A DNA stretch of 64,000 nt from Actinopolyspora lacussalsi (GCA_030803735.1 JAURUC010000001.1:3117501-3181500), one strand, 5' to 3'; positions 1 to 8,392 are shown, counted from the first letter of the stretch. The notes: generated by a model from the sequence alone, not told the origin. Made by a program: numbers and translations.

Positions 1-41
1 TGCGAGGGTGGTGGGAGCTCTGGCTGCGAGGGTGGTGGGAG
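1..41. repeat. Direct 24-bp-period repeat at window edge
   Basis: The 17-base unit TGCGAGGGTGGTGGGAG occurs at 1-17 and again at 25-41, a period of 24 bases. The array is cut by the window edge, so its true copy number is unknown. Confidence 0.6.
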
Positions 42-158
42 TTTGGCCTGCTAAGCAGCCGGAGCGCGGTCCGCGGGAGTGGTGATTCGGCGCTGCGCGT
101 TGGTGATTTCCGGCCCCGGTGGCCCAAGAACCGCCTGGGCGCAATCGACGTCCGAACT

Positions 159-1217
159 TCAGCGGGCGGGCCGGTCGTGGGCGCGCAGTCTGCGGAACGT
201 GACCGCCAGCTTCACGTCCAGTTCGGCGAGCACATCGGCTATCGGGCAGGCGAATCCGGTACGGCCGTCCGCACTGCCTGCGGTGTGCAGGCCGACCACG
301 CCGCCCTCGCCGTTCACCACCACGGCCCCCGCGTCACCGGCACCGGTGAACGGTTTCTCGCGGGCGGTGACCACTCTGAGCTGCTCACGGCTGGTCCGAA
401 CGCCCAGCGCGTCGCCGTGGTCGATCCGTAGCGTGGCGTCGGTGGAAGCCACCGAACCCCGCGTGATTCCGGTGCCGAACCCGCTCTTGCGCACCGTGTC
501 CCCGACCGCCGCGACCCCCTGACCGGTGACCGAGCCCACCCCCGGGATCATGCGACAGCAGTCGAACGCTTCGTCGATCATGACCGCCGCCGCGTCCACC
601 CTCCCGGACAACGCCGCGCGCGAGAGCTCGGCGTAGCAGCGGCCGGTCTGCGGAGCCAGCATCGCGTCGCCCACCGACCAGGCATCGTCCATGCAGGCCA
701 CGTCGAAAGTGGTCAGTCCCATGGTGAGCACGGCCGAGCCCCGTCCGGCCACGAGGGTTCCCAGTGTTCCGATCCGCCGGTACTCGCCCTCGCCCCGGTA
801 CTGCTCCCGACCCCGGTACCGGCCTTCGGCGGCGGAACTGGCCGGACCGAGTACGACCGGGCGGCATGGCGCTATCCCCACCCCGCCGAACACCGTGGCG
901 GCCGGCGTTGGGACCACCGCCGGAACGAGTTCGTCGAGCGAACAGTGGGCGTGCTGCGGAAACACCCGTTCCTCCACCACATCGGTGGGGATGCCGAGGA
1001 TCATGGGCGGCACGCACTCGCCGACCTCGAGCCGCTCCATCGGTTTCTTGCGTGCGACGGAAACGATGATCACCTGCTGTCCGGTGGGACGGCCGGACGT
1101 CCGCTTCTCGCCGATGTCGACTATCCCCACGCCTGGAAGATCCAGCAGCTGATCCTCCACGGCACGCTTGATCGGACGAATAACCGCCCGGTCGTGTGCT
1201 TCCCTGACGCTAATCAT
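159..1217 (-). CDS. Trypsin-fold protein, probably catalytically inactive
   Basis: 352 aa, no signal peptide or membrane segment. The C-terminal third has the layout of a chymotrypsin/Nal1-like serine peptidase: a segment GDTVRKSGFGTGITRG, then GAGDAGAVVV followed by GGVVGLHTAG. In active relatives the nucleophile motif is GDSG; here the serine is alanine. The usual catalytic-histidine segment (TxxHV) is also not visible; the equivalent stretch reads VLTMGLTTFDVA. I infer a protease-fold protein that has lost activity and may bind ligand or peptide. The start is ATG with GGAGG nine bases upstream; a TTGACT at 1268-1273 (minus strand) could be its -35 box. It lies downstream of murB in the same direction with an 81-base gap, so it probably has its own promoter. 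Confidence 0.7.
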   Translation of the reverse strand: MISVREAHDRAVIRPIKRAVEDQLLDLPGVGIVDIGEKRTSGRPTGQQVIIVSVARKKPMERLEVGECVPPMILGIPTDVVEERVFPQHAHCSLDELVPAVVPTPAATVFGGVGIAPCRPVVLGPASSAAEGRYRGREQYRGEGEYRRIGTLGTLVAGRGSAVLTMGLTTFDVACMDDAWSVGDAMLAPQTGRCYAELSRAALSGRVDAAAVMIDEAFDCCRMIPGVGSVTGQGVAAVGDTVRKSGFGTGITRGSVASTDATLRIDHGDALGVRTSREQLRVVTAREKPFTGAGDAGAVVVNGEGGVVGLHTAGSADGRTGFACPIADVLAELDVKLAVTFRRLRAHDRPAR

Positions 1218-1298
1218 GGCAGCCTCCGCCCACCATTTAACACGCAGGGTGATAATTAGTCACTTAAAGTCAACACAGTGGAGTGTGTCGGGTCCGCA

Positions 1299-2396
1299 TC
1301 AGAGCAGACAGTCCACCAATACGGGTTCCGGAGCCAGCAACACGCCGAAGGCGTCCCACACTCCGTCCCGTACTTCACTCGCGAGGCTGAGCAGATCCAC
1401 GGTGGTGGCCGAACCACGGTTGGTCAACGCCAGAGTGTGCTTGGTGGACAGTCCCACCCGCCCGCCGGGACCGGCGTAGCCCTTGGCGAAACCCGCGCGT
1501 TCGATCAGCCAGGCGGCCGACAGCTTGGCCGCGCCGTCCGCGGCGGGATAACGCGGAATGCGCTGCTGCCCCACCCGTTCCTCGATGCGTTCCAACACGC
1601 CGGGCAGGTGCTCGGCTCCCACGATCGGGTTGGTGAAGAACGAGCCCGCGCTCCAGGTGTCGTGATCACCGCGATCGAGCACCATCCCCTTGCCGCCGCG
1701 AAGCCGAAGCACCGCCTGCCTGGCACGTTCCACCGGGACACGCTCGTCCGGGTCCACTCCCAGCTCACCGGCCAGCTCGCCGTAGCGGACGGGTTCGGAA
1801 AGACCGTCCTCCCGCAGCCGCAACCGCACTCGCAGCACCACCGCTCGATCCGTGCGCTTGAGCACGCTGCTGCGGTAACTCAGCCCCAGCTCCTCGGCGG
1901 GCACCGTGCGCACCTCACCGGTGGGACGATCGAGCAGATCCACCGATATCAGCGGTCCGGAGATCTCCACCCCGTAGGCCCCCACGTTCTGCACCGGGGT
2001 GGCACCGGTCAGGCCGGGAATCCCGGAGAGGCACTCCAGACCGCCCAGGCCGCGACGGACCGTATCGGCGACCACGTCGTCCCAGTCCTCGCCCGCTTCG
2101 GCGGTGAGCCGCACCAGACCGTCCCCCAACCGGTCGTAGGTGACTCCGCTCGTGGCGATGCGCACCGCTTTGCCGTCGAACCCCTCGTCGGAGACGACCA
2201 GATTGGAACCACCGCCGAGCACGAGCAGCCGCGTTCCGGCACGATCGGCGGTACGCACCAGCTCGACCAGCTGTTCGGAGTCGGTGGCGGTGACGAGTTC
2301 GGCCGCGGGGCCACCCAACCGCAGGGTGGTGTGTCGGGCCAGCGAACGGCTGGGGGCGGCGGAAGCCGTGGCCTCCACGGCACCGCCTTCGGACAT
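1299..2396 (-). CDS. murB: UDP-N-acetylmuramate dehydrogenase
   Basis: 365 aa, usual length. MurB reduces UDP-GlcNAc-enolpyruvate to UDP-MurNAc with NADPH and FAD in the cytoplasm, the second committed step of peptidoglycan precursor synthesis. The FAD-binding half shows LGGGSNLV and SGIPGLTGATPVQNVGAYG; the substrate half carries GSFFTNPIV, whose serine is the proton donor of the family, and the C-terminal PEPVLV glutamate. I chose the ATG at 2396 because upstream in-frame codons lie in the divergent gene and lack similarity. The gene is divergent from a DUF2505 gene with only 39 bases between starts, an arrangement also found beside murB in mycobacteria (Rv0481c-Rv0482). Confidence 0.97.
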   Translation of the reverse strand: MSEGGAVEATASAAPSRSLARHTTLRLGGPAAELVTATDSEQLVELVRTADRAGTRLLVLGGGSNLVVSDEGFDGKAVRIATSGVTYDRLGDGLVRLTAEAGEDWDDVVADTVRRGLGGLECLSGIPGLTGATPVQNVGAYGVEISGPLISVDLLDRPTGEVRTVPAEELGLSYRSSVLKRTDRAVVLRVRLRLREDGLSEPVRYGELAGELGVDPDERVPVERARQAVLRLRGGKGMVLDRGDHDTWSAGSFFTNPIVGAEHLPGVLERIEERVGQQRIPRYPAADGAAKLSAAWLIERAGFAKGYAGPGGRVGLSTKHTLALTNRGSATTVDLLSLASEVRDGVWDAFGVLLAPEPVLVDCLL

Positions 2397-2435
2397 CGAG
2401 CTGGAGGTCACGGTCGTCACGGTAACCTGCGCCGC

Positions 2436-2990
2436 ATGACACGCCGCATCGAGCACCACAGCATGTCGCGTTGGCCCGCGGCACGGATCCACGCGGCGCT
2501 GGTCGACGAGGCGTGTCTGCGCGAACGACTGGACGAGCTGGGCGGTGCGGCCGCGCTGTTGGTGTCCCACACGGTCACCGAGCACGACGTCCGGTTCCAG
2601 TTCCGGCAACAGCTTCCCGAGCAGGACCTGCCCGGTGTGATCCGCGGTGTGCTCGGCGGGAGTCCGGTCGTGGACCGCACCGAGACCTGGCGGCGGCGGG
2701 AAGACGGTCATTTCGTGGGCGAGGTGGCCGCCACCCTGCGAGGAGTTCCGAGCACCGTCACCGGCTCACTGTGGCTGCGTGACCTCACACCCGGTGAAGC
2801 GGTGGACACCACCGGCGCGACGGCCGAGGAGCGACCGTGGGCCAGTGAGTTCGTGTTCCGCGGCGAGGTGAGCGTACGGTTGCCGTTCCTGACCGACAGG
2901 GCGGAAGAACTGCTGGCCGATCAGGTGCGGCGCGTGATCGCGCGGGAGCGGAAGTTCCTGGCCGACCGGCTGAGCCGCGAGGACGGGTAG
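2436..2990 (+). CDS. DUF2505 family protein
   Basis: 184 aa, soluble. Recognised by overall sequence and by its place next to murB; DUF2505 proteins have a START/SRPBCC-like predicted fold that could bind a hydrophobic ligand, but no function is established. Conserved-looking stretches are VRFQFRQQLPEQDLPG and the C-terminal helix LLADQVRRVIARERKFL. The ATG at 2436 gives the family length; the open frame extends further upstream through the murB antisense but without family similarity. The 39-base gap to murB must hold both promoters. The stop codon runs straight into a repeat fragment (2986-3049). Confidence 0.85.
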   Translation: MTRRIEHHSMSRWPAARIHAALVDEACLRERLDELGGAAALLVSHTVTEHDVRFQFRQQLPEQDLPGVIRGVLGGSPVVDRTETWRRREDGHFVGEVAATLRGVPSTVTGSLWLRDLTPGEAVDTTGATAEERPWASEFVFRGEVSVRLPFLTDRAEELLADQVRRVIARERKFLADRLSREDG

Positions 2991-3049
2991 GTGGGTTGCC
3001 GTACCCACTCGATGTCGCCCCCGGAGGGGAGCCCACGAGAGGTTCCGCC
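2986..3049. repeat. Partial copy of GAGGTTCCGCC hairpin repeat
   Basis: This stretch contains GTAGGTGGGTTGCCGTACCC (an inverted-repeat core), then GATGTCG, then a stretch ending GAGAGGTTCCGCC. The order matches the copies at 52905-53067 and 60150-60287, although the 5' half is missing here. Confidence 0.55.
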
Positions 3050-3101
3050 GATCGAGAACGGGAGACGACCGAACCGCCGATCTCCTTCTAAACTCCGTGC
3101 C

Positions 3102-3851
3102 ATGAACGACGACCCGAATCACGCACTGTTACGCGAACACGCGACGGCGCTCCGCGAGGCGGCGTCCGGTGCGGGGGCCGACGCGGCCGTACCCACCTGC
3201 CCGGAATGGGACATCCTGCAACTGGTCCGACACCTGGGCAAGGTCTACGACATGGTGGGCCGGGCACTGAAGCTGAGTCCCGATGACTCCCAGCCCAGGC
3301 CCGAGTCGGCTCCCCGCGAGTTCGACGCCGCGCTGAACTGGATGGACGAGCGGTTGACGGACCTGAGCGCACAGCTGGCCACGGACTCACCGGACCGCGC
3401 GGTTTGGTCGTTCTTCCCCGGCGGCACCCCACGGAACTGGGCGAGACGAATGGTGCACGAAACCGCCATTCACCGGCTGGACACCGAGTACGCGCTCTCG
3501 GACGGTGGATCGGACGGCGGCGGGCTGCTGTTCGACGCCGAATTCGCCGCGGACGGGATCGACGAGTTCCTCAACGTGCTGTTCGGGATCGGGCAGGACT
3601 GGTCGACCGATCGGTCCGCCGGACAGCTGCTGCTCCACGCGGTGGATGTGGAGCGGGCGTGGTTGGTGACGTTCGAGGCCGGGCGGTTCCCCACGATCGA
3701 ATGCCGACGTGACACCACGTTCGGTGGCATCGAACCGGAGGCGACGGTCGCGGGCGACGCGGACACGCTCTACCGCCGGGTGTGGGGACGCCCCAACACA
3801 GCGACGACCAACGGGGATCTCGGACTGGCGGAGCTGGTCAACGGCAGGTGA
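3102..3851 (+). CDS. Maleylpyruvate isomerase family mycothiol-dependent protein
   Basis: 249 aa cytosolic protein of the MDMPI/DinB superfamily. The N-terminal four-helix bundle carries the family signature PTCPEWDILQLVRHLGKVY (about residues 30-48), where an acid and histidines usually hold a divalent metal; a second conserved histidine sits in MVHETAIHRLDTEYAL. A C-terminal MDMPI_C-like domain follows. The family uses mycothiol as cofactor, which agrees with an actinobacterial host. The substrate cannot be read from the sequence. The ATG at 3102 is preferred because it starts where family similarity starts. It is monocistronic and convergent with the hydrolase at 4161. Confidence 0.88.
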   Translation: MNDDPNHALLREHATALREAASGAGADAAVPTCPEWDILQLVRHLGKVYDMVGRALKLSPDDSQPRPESAPREFDAALNWMDERLTDLSAQLATDSPDRAVWSFFPGGTPRNWARRMVHETAIHRLDTEYALSDGGSDGGGLLFDAEFAADGIDEFLNVLFGIGQDWSTDRSAGQLLLHAVDVERAWLVTFEAGRFPTIECRRDTTFGGIEPEATVAGDADTLYRRVWGRPNTATTNGDLGLAELVNGR

Positions 3852-3890
3852 CCACTGCGGGGTGCCGACAACTCACCCCCTGCCCCGGCC

Positions 3891-3903
3891 CGCGAAATTG
3901 ACG
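3891..3903. repeat. Half copy of the CGATTTC/GAAATCG palindrome
   Basis: CGCGAAATTGACG matches the right half of the palindrome copy at 13951-13968. The left half is absent. Confidence 0.4.
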
Positions 3904-3950
3904 ACGCCGTCACCGCCCGTCGAAACGCGACCGTGAGCGAGGCAGCGCAG

Positions 3951-4070
3951 GGAACCCCGGTGCGTGAGTCGGATGCATTGCGAGGCCGGGCCGCTCGCCG
4001 CGTAGGTCGCTACTCAAGAGCCGGCCCAACACAGCAAGGCGCCGACTCACGTGCCGGCTACCCGACCACC
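3951..4070. repeat. 110-bp structured dispersed repeat, copy 1
   Basis: Nearly identical to 14021-14140; about five mismatches, all in the right third. The element carries a perfect 10-bp inverted repeat, CGTGAGTCGG at 3963-3972 and CCGACTCACG at 4042-4051, with a second imperfect inner pair (GGGCCGCTC and GAGCCGGCCC). It can fold as a long hairpin in either strand. A minus-strand reading frame runs through both copies but has no recognisable similarity, so I treat it as a non-coding repeat. It lies between two convergent genes. Confidence 0.85.
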
Positions 4071-4097
4071 CCGCCAGAGCAACCGGCCAAACAACAC

Positions 4098-4136
4098 AGC
4101 GAGAGCCGTGCCAGAGGTTCCGCCACGGAACCACCC
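4098..4136. repeat. Short GAGGTTCCGCC repeat fragment
   Basis: GAGAGCCGTGCCAGAGGTTC followed by CGCC and AACCACC. It matches the 3' end of the large copy at 60150-60287 almost base for base. It sits 27 bases after the 110-bp repeat. Confidence 0.6.
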
Positions 4137-4160
4137 TCGAACAACATCGACAGAATCCAA

Positions 4161-4964
4161 CTATCGGTCGTTGAGAAAACCGGTCAGCAGTTTCCGCAAC
4201 TCGGCACGCCTGTCCAGCATGGGCGCGGCGGAGTCGAACACCTCCAGCCGCGCCTCGGGCAGCACGGCCGCGAGCCGTTCGGCGACCGAGCGATCGTGCA
4301 GCGGATCGGAAGCGGCGCCTATCACCAGGGCGGGGGAAGCAACGGCGGAGAGTTCGGCGCTGTCGTCCAGCGGAGCCTGCCGGGGCAGGGCACGCAGGGC
4401 GGGAGCGAGGCGACGCAGTGTGGCCGCGCGCTGCTCGACGTAGTGGCCGACGTCGGCGTCGTCCGGGAGCCCGGACCCCACGATCGCGCGCAGCCACTCG
4501 CCGTCGTCCTCGGCAGCGGCGGCCACACCGGCGGCGAGCCGGTCGAAGACCTCGGTCACCTCACCACCACGCGGCTGGTCCAGCGCGGCGGGAAGCAACA
4601 GGACGAGCCGCTCGAAACGCGCGGGATTCCGCGCGGCTATCCGGGTCAGCGCCCCGGCGCCGAGCGAGACCCCGACCGCCCGTTCGGCACCCACCCGATC
4701 GGCCGCTTCGAGCACGTCGTCGGCCACGCGCTTGTAACTCCAGTAACCGTCCGCCGGGTTCGCGGCACCACCGTGACCGGGCAGCGTGAGGACCACGCGG
4801 GTACCGCGCAGTCCCGAGGCGGGGATGCGGGCCTCGCCCTCGGTGGCGCCGAGGCCGTGCACCACCAGCGTCACCGGCGCACCGCTGCCGTGCACGCGCC
4901 ACGTGGCTCCCGACGCGAGTTCCGGATGGTCGCCGCCGACAGTTCCCGTCGAACCGATCGTCAC
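4161..4964 (-). CDS. Alpha/beta hydrolase
   Basis: 267 aa. An alpha/beta-hydrolase fold is shown by LVVHGLGATEGEAR (oxyanion-hole HG) near residue 30, the nucleophile elbow GVSLGAG near residue 95, an acid in the region of ALVIGAASDPLHDRS, and D-rich strand ends; the usual final histidine is likely in DPLHD or near the C terminus. The substrate is unknown. The start is GTG at 4964, which shares its first base with the stop codon of the DUF2516 gene (TAGTG), so the two are translationally coupled. No signal peptide. The last codon reads into an AT-richer gap before the repeat cluster at 3.9-4.1 kb. Confidence 0.85.
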   Translation of the reverse strand: MTIGSTGTVGGDHPELASGATWRVHGSGAPVTLVVHGLGATEGEARIPASGLRGTRVVLTLPGHGGAANPADGYWSYKRVADDVLEAADRVGAERAVGVSLGAGALTRIAARNPARFERLVLLLPAALDQPRGGEVTEVFDRLAAGVAAAAEDDGEWLRAIVGSGLPDDADVGHYVEQRAATLRRLAPALRALPRQAPLDDSAELSAVASPALVIGAASDPLHDRSVAERLAAVLPEARLEVFDSAAPMLDRRAELRKLLTGFLNDR

Positions 4965-5251
4965 TACCAGGAACTGCCCTTCTGCACCTCGGTAACCCGG
5001 GGACGCACATCCACGATGTAGACCAGCGCGGCGACGAGACCGGCGATCCAGATAATCGTCATGGGTCCCCTGGCCATGAGTATGAGCACCAGCGCACCAG
5101 CGCCGGTGATCCCGAGCCAAATCGGCTTGGACTGCTTGTCCGCAGCCGTGAACGCGTCGGCGCGCTGCATCAGCGCGTGCCCGAACGCGTACACCCCAAC
5201 CGGAATACCCGCTATCCAGAGAGCCGTCACGATCACCTGAGCCAGAAGCAC
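4964..5251 (-). CDS. DUF2516 family small membrane protein
   Basis: 95 aa with three predicted membrane segments: residues 1-20 (LLAQVIVTALWIAGIPVGVY), about 42-58 (LGITGAGALVLILMARG) and about 60-76 (TIIWIAGLVAALVYIVDV). Family DUF2516, function unknown. The start is GTG at 5251: upstream in-frame sequence is proline/arginine-rich and unlike the family. Its position downstream of the HbhA-like gene matches Rv0476 in Mycobacterium tuberculosis. It overlaps the hydrolase start by one base. Confidence 0.8.
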   Translation of the reverse strand: MLLAQVIVTALWIAGIPVGVYAFGHALMQRADAFTAADKQSKPIWLGITGAGALVLILMARGPMTIIWIAGLVAALVYIVDVRPRVTEVQKGSSW

Positions 5252-5427
5252 ACCGCCAGGATACGGGTAATCCTCACGGAAGTCCCGGTCGTGTGTCGGA
5301 AGTGCCGGTCGTGTGCCGAACCGGCGCGGCCGCGGCCGCGTGAGCGCCGGGGCCGCAGCCGGCGGTGGCGGTCTCGGACGTTGGCCGCGCCCGTCCGCGG
5401 TCGTTCCCGCGGGCGGGCGGGTCACCG

Positions 5428-6261
5428 TCAGCGCTGTTCCTTGTTCCGCGCGGCGGACCTGGGCTGCTTCGAGGGGTTGTTCCTGCTGCCGGACGAACCA
5501 CGCTGCCCACCGGAACGGCTCCCGCTGCCGGAGCCACCGCTGGTGGAACCACTACGGCCGCCACTGGCGGAACCACCCCGGCCGTCGCTCTTCGCCGCCG
5601 AGGCGCGGTTGGCGGTGCGTCGTGTCGCGCCGCGGGCCTCCGAGGCGGCTCGTTCCCCGGTCCCACGTACCGTTTCGGCGGTCTCCTCGGCGGCCCTGGC
5701 CGCCTCGGCACCGGCCTCGCGTACCGTCCCGGCGGTCTCCTCGGTCACGGTCCGGGTGGTGCGGGCCGCCTTCTCCCCGAACGAGCGGGTGGTGGTGCTG
5801 ACCCTGCCGAGCACGTCGTCGGCCAGCTCGCGGGCCTCGCCGACGGCTCCCTCGAAACGTTCCTGGGCGTGTTCGACCTGGCTCTTGGCGTGCCGCACTC
5901 CCGGCTGCTCACGAAGCCGCTGCAGTGCGTCCTCACCGCGCTCGCTGAAGTAACCGTAGAGCCTCGCGGCGGAATCGCGATAACCGTCGAGCAGTTCGCG
6001 CACCTCTCCGGAACGGATCCGCTCGCGCAGCTCCCCGAGGTCCGAGGGCAGTTCGCTCACGGTCTCGCGTGCCGATCCGGCGTGCTCGTTGAGCTGCTCC
6101 CGCACCCGGTGCACGCTGTCGGCCACGGCGTGCGCGGCGATCTCACCCGCGCCGAGGGCCGCCACCAGCGGCATCCGAGCCTGCTTGTAGAGGCCTTCGG
6201 CGGCTTGGCCCGCACGACCGCCCGGTTGCTCGGTATCGCTGTTCTCGGTTCGTGTCGCCAT
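5428..6261 (-). CDS. hbhA: Heparin-binding hemagglutinin-like (HbhA-type) protein
   Basis: 277 aa. Residues about 20-175 are heptad-rich helix (coiled coil), and the C-terminal 100 residues are low-complexity Ala/Arg/Ser/Gly with repeated TVREAGAEAARAAEETAETV-type segments and a basic tail rich in R, K and S. This is the layout of mycobacterial HbhA, a surface-associated heparin-binding adhesin also tied to lipid inclusions; here surface location is not shown, since there is no signal peptide (nor in HbhA). It starts at ATG 6261, five bases after the stop of the XRE gene, so they form an operon. The order XRE, hbhA, DUF2516 equals Rv0474-Rv0475-Rv0476. The symbol denotes homology, not proven adhesion. 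Confidence 0.8.
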   Translation of the reverse strand: MATRTENSDTEQPGGRAGQAAEGLYKQARMPLVAALGAGEIAAHAVADSVHRVREQLNEHAGSARETVSELPSDLGELRERIRSGEVRELLDGYRDSAARLYGYFSERGEDALQRLREQPGVRHAKSQVEHAQERFEGAVGEARELADDVLGRVSTTTRSFGEKAARTTRTVTEETAGTVREAGAEAARAAEETAETVRGTGERAASEARGATRRTANRASAAKSDGRGGSASGGRSGSTSGGSGSGSRSGGQRGSSGSRNNPSKQPRSAARNKEQR

Positions 6262-6266
6262 GGTGC

Positions 6267-6734
6267 TCACTCCTCGGATTCGGATCGAACTGCCTCTTGG
6301 ACGGCGGTCTCGTCCCGTAGCTCCGGCTCTTCCCGCGGCTCCGGGTCCCGCACGGGCACCGCCCCGGATGCCGCGTTCTCGCCGCGGAACGAGGTGTAGA
6401 CGTCGAGCAACACCTGTTTCTGCCGGTCGTTCAGCTCGGTGTCGGCCAGAATCGCGTCGACCACCGGCCCACCCGGACGGCTTTCCAGGATCCCGGCCCG
6501 CACGTACAGCGCCTCGGCCGAGATGCGCAGGGCGTTGGCGATCTGCTGCAGGATCTCCGCGCTGGGCTTGCGCAGTCCTCGTTCCACCTGGCTGAGGTAC
6601 GGGTTGGAGACTCCGGCCCGTTTCGCCAACTGTCGCAGCGAGATCTGGGCGGTGGCACGCTGCGCGCGGATGTAGCCCCCCAGGTCGTTGACAGCCCGGT
6701 TCACGGCTTTGACCGGGCGATCCATCCGTTCCAC
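6267..6734 (-). CDS. XRE-family transcriptional regulator (Rv0474-like)
   Basis: 155 aa. A Cro/CI helix-turn-helix occupies residues about 20-75: LRQLAKRAGVSNPYLSQVE with KPSAEILQQIANAL following. The C-terminal half is acidic and unstructured, ending SESEE. It is first in the operon with the HbhA-like gene. ATG at 6734 and ATG at 6725 are both possible starts; the second gives MDRPVKAV. The 5' region (6735-7020) holds one copy of the dispersed palindrome at 6853-6870, shared with the divergent nucleotidyltransferase gene. Confidence 0.88.
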   Translation of the reverse strand: MERMDRPVKAVNRAVNDLGGYIRAQRATAQISLRQLAKRAGVSNPYLSQVERGLRKPSAEILQQIANALRISAEALYVRAGILESRPGGPVVDAILADTELNDRQKQVLLDVYTSFRGENAASGAVPVRDPEPREEPELRDETAVQEAVRSESEE

Positions 6735-6852
6735 GATCGCGCCACCTTTCCCTCACTTCCACGCTAGCAGCGTTGCTAACTATTGCAAGCACAGTGCTCG
6801 CACTCGAACGGGTGAAGGGAGCGGTGGCCGGCACCCCGGGATCGACGGGTGC

Positions 6853-6870
6853 CGATTTCTCGCGAAATCG
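6853..6870. repeat. 18-bp dispersed palindrome, copy A
   Basis: CGATTTCTCGCGAAATCG: perfect 7-bp arms around TCGC. It lies between divergent genes (XRE regulator and nucleotidyltransferase). Confidence 0.75.
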
Positions 6871-7020
6871 CCGTGGCGGGCTCGGTGCTCGCTAAGATCG
6901 AACGCGATGAAGTGGTGATCCGTCGCGGACCGCATCGCGGTCCCGTGTCCTCCGACGCGCTCCGGCCACGCGCGCCGAGAGCGGATTCCTTCCTGTCCAC
7001 TTCATCCGATCGGATTCCCG

Positions 7021-7782
7021 ATGAACGACGACGAGATCTTTCCCGAGCGTGTCGCCGAACGGCTGGCGACACTCTCCGACGTGTGCGCGGTGACGCTGGG
7101 CGGCTCGCGCGCGCTGGGTACCCACACCGCCGAGAGCGACTGGGATTTCGCGCTGTACTACCGCGGTGACTTCGACCCGGCTGAGTTGCGCGAACTCGGC
7201 TGGCCCGGCGAGGTCTCCGGAATCGGTGACTGGGGCGGTGTGTTCAACGGTGGGGCCTGGCTGACGATCGAGGGCAGACACGTGGACGTCCACTACCGCG
7301 ACCTGGACGTCGTGGAACGCGAAGTCGCCGAGGCGAGGCAGGGGCGTTTCCACTGGGAGCCGCTGATGTTCCACCTCGCAGGCATACCCAGCTACCTGCT
7401 GCTCGCGGAACTGGCGCGGAACCGGGTGCTGCGCGGCAGTCCGCCCGATCCCGAATATCCGGAGGCACTGCGTGCGGCGGCACCCCCGGTGTGGCACGAA
7501 CGAGCGATGCTCACGCTCCGGTACGCCGAGGGTGCCTTCGTCCGGCCCGGACGGGCCACCGGATTCGCGGGCGCGCTGGCGACCGCGGCCATGCAGCTGG
7601 CACACGCCGTGCTGGCGGCTCGCGGCGAGTGGGTGACCAACGAGAAGTGGTTGCTGCGGCAGGCCGGCCTGGAAGGCGTGGACGGGATCGTGGCCGGGCT
7701 GGGACCTGCTCCCGAAACGCTGCGACGGGCCTTCGACGAGGCGAACGAACTGTTCGGAACCGTGACCGCGAAGATTCCGTGA
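7021..7782 (+). CDS. Nucleotidyltransferase-domain protein
   Basis: 253 aa. The N terminus has the polymerase-beta-type nucleotidyltransferase signature: LGGSRALGTHTAESDWDFAL (about residues 28-47), i.e. GGS followed by DxD-like SDWDF, plus a third acid in RHVDVHYRD. Such proteins transfer NMP to a protein, RNA or antibiotic. The C-terminal part (residues 130-250) is helical and resembles the accessory domain of stand-alone DUF4037-like or aminoglycoside-type enzymes. No HEPN partner follows, so it is not an obvious MNT/HEPN toxin-antitoxin pair. Substrate unknown. ATG at 7021; no strong ribosome binding site is visible upstream. Confidence 0.8.
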   Translation: MNDDEIFPERVAERLATLSDVCAVTLGGSRALGTHTAESDWDFALYYRGDFDPAELRELGWPGEVSGIGDWGGVFNGGAWLTIEGRHVDVHYRDLDVVEREVAEARQGRFHWEPLMFHLAGIPSYLLLAELARNRVLRGSPPDPEYPEALRAAAPPVWHERAMLTLRYAEGAFVRPGRATGFAGALATAAMQLAHAVLAARGEWVTNEKWLLRQAGLEGVDGIVAGLGPAPETLRRAFDEANELFGTVTAKIP

Positions 7783-7893
7783 CGACCGTGGTGCGGGCGG
7801 CGCCGGTGCCCGTGGGTCTCTCCTGTACCACCGGTACCGGCGTAGTCCCACCGATCGACACGCAGGGCACCGTCGGCCCCGTTCGAGGGACAT

Positions 7894-7911
7894 CGATTTC
7901 CCGAGAAAATC
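7894..7911. repeat. 18-bp dispersed palindrome, copy B (imperfect)
   Basis: CGATTTCCCGAGAAAATC. It is imperfect in the right arm and overlaps the stop codon of the VOC gene, between convergent genes. Confidence 0.55.
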
Positions 7912-8323
7912 AAGCGGGCGGCGGTCCCCAGCACAGGCAGAACGGATGCCCGGCGGGATCCGCGTAGACCCGGAACTTCGAGTCGGCCTCGTCCGCGGGC
8001 TGGGGCAGCCGAGTGGCTCCGGCACGCAGCGCACGGGCCTCGACGGTCTCGAGATCGGTCACCCTGACGTCGAGGTGAGCCTGCTGCTGCGGCGGCGAGT
8101 CGGGCCAACCCGGGGCAATGTAGTGCGGATCCAGCTGGCAGGAGATCCGCGCACCGCCCTCGGGATCGGCCAGTTCCACCCACCGCTCGTCGGACTCCGA
8201 CTCGTCGACCGACCAGCCGAGCAGCTCGCCGTAGAACTCGGCCAGCCCGCGCGGATCGGGACCGTCCAGCACGAAGGAGATCACGCGCAGCGGGGTCGAG
8301 GTGGCGCTTTCGGTTCCTGCCAT
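7910..8323 (-). CDS. VOC/glyoxalase-like protein
   Basis: 137 aa with two beta-alpha-beta-beta-beta modules of the vicinal-oxygen-chelate fold: VISFVLDGPDPRGLAEFYGELLGW in the first and HLDVRVTDLETVEARALRAG in the second, ending with the DPAGHPFCLC turn. Such Glyoxalase-like (PF18029 type) proteins are frequent in actinomycetes; their substrates, often antibiotics or unknown, cannot be inferred here. ATG at 8323. Convergent with the nucleotidyltransferase gene; the palindrome copy B supplies part of its stop codon. Confidence 0.85.
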   Translation of the reverse strand: MAGTESATSTPLRVISFVLDGPDPRGLAEFYGELLGWSVDESESDERWVELADPEGGARISCQLDPHYIAPGWPDSPPQQQAHLDVRVTDLETVEARALRAGATRLPQPADEADSKFRVYADPAGHPFCLCWGPPPA

Positions 8324-8392
8324 CGAAGCTCTCCGTAACTACCGTAACTGTTTCAATGGTTATCAGACGATGATTATGACCTCGCAACCGCG

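Noticed and set aside
1278..2435. Plus-strand extension of the DUF2505 frame
   Set aside because: Lies antisense to murB and is rich in Gly/Gln/His without family similarity; ATG 2436 is used.
7021..7782. MNT half of an MNT/HEPN toxin-antitoxin pair
   Set aside because: No HEPN gene follows; the protein is larger than MNT antitoxins.
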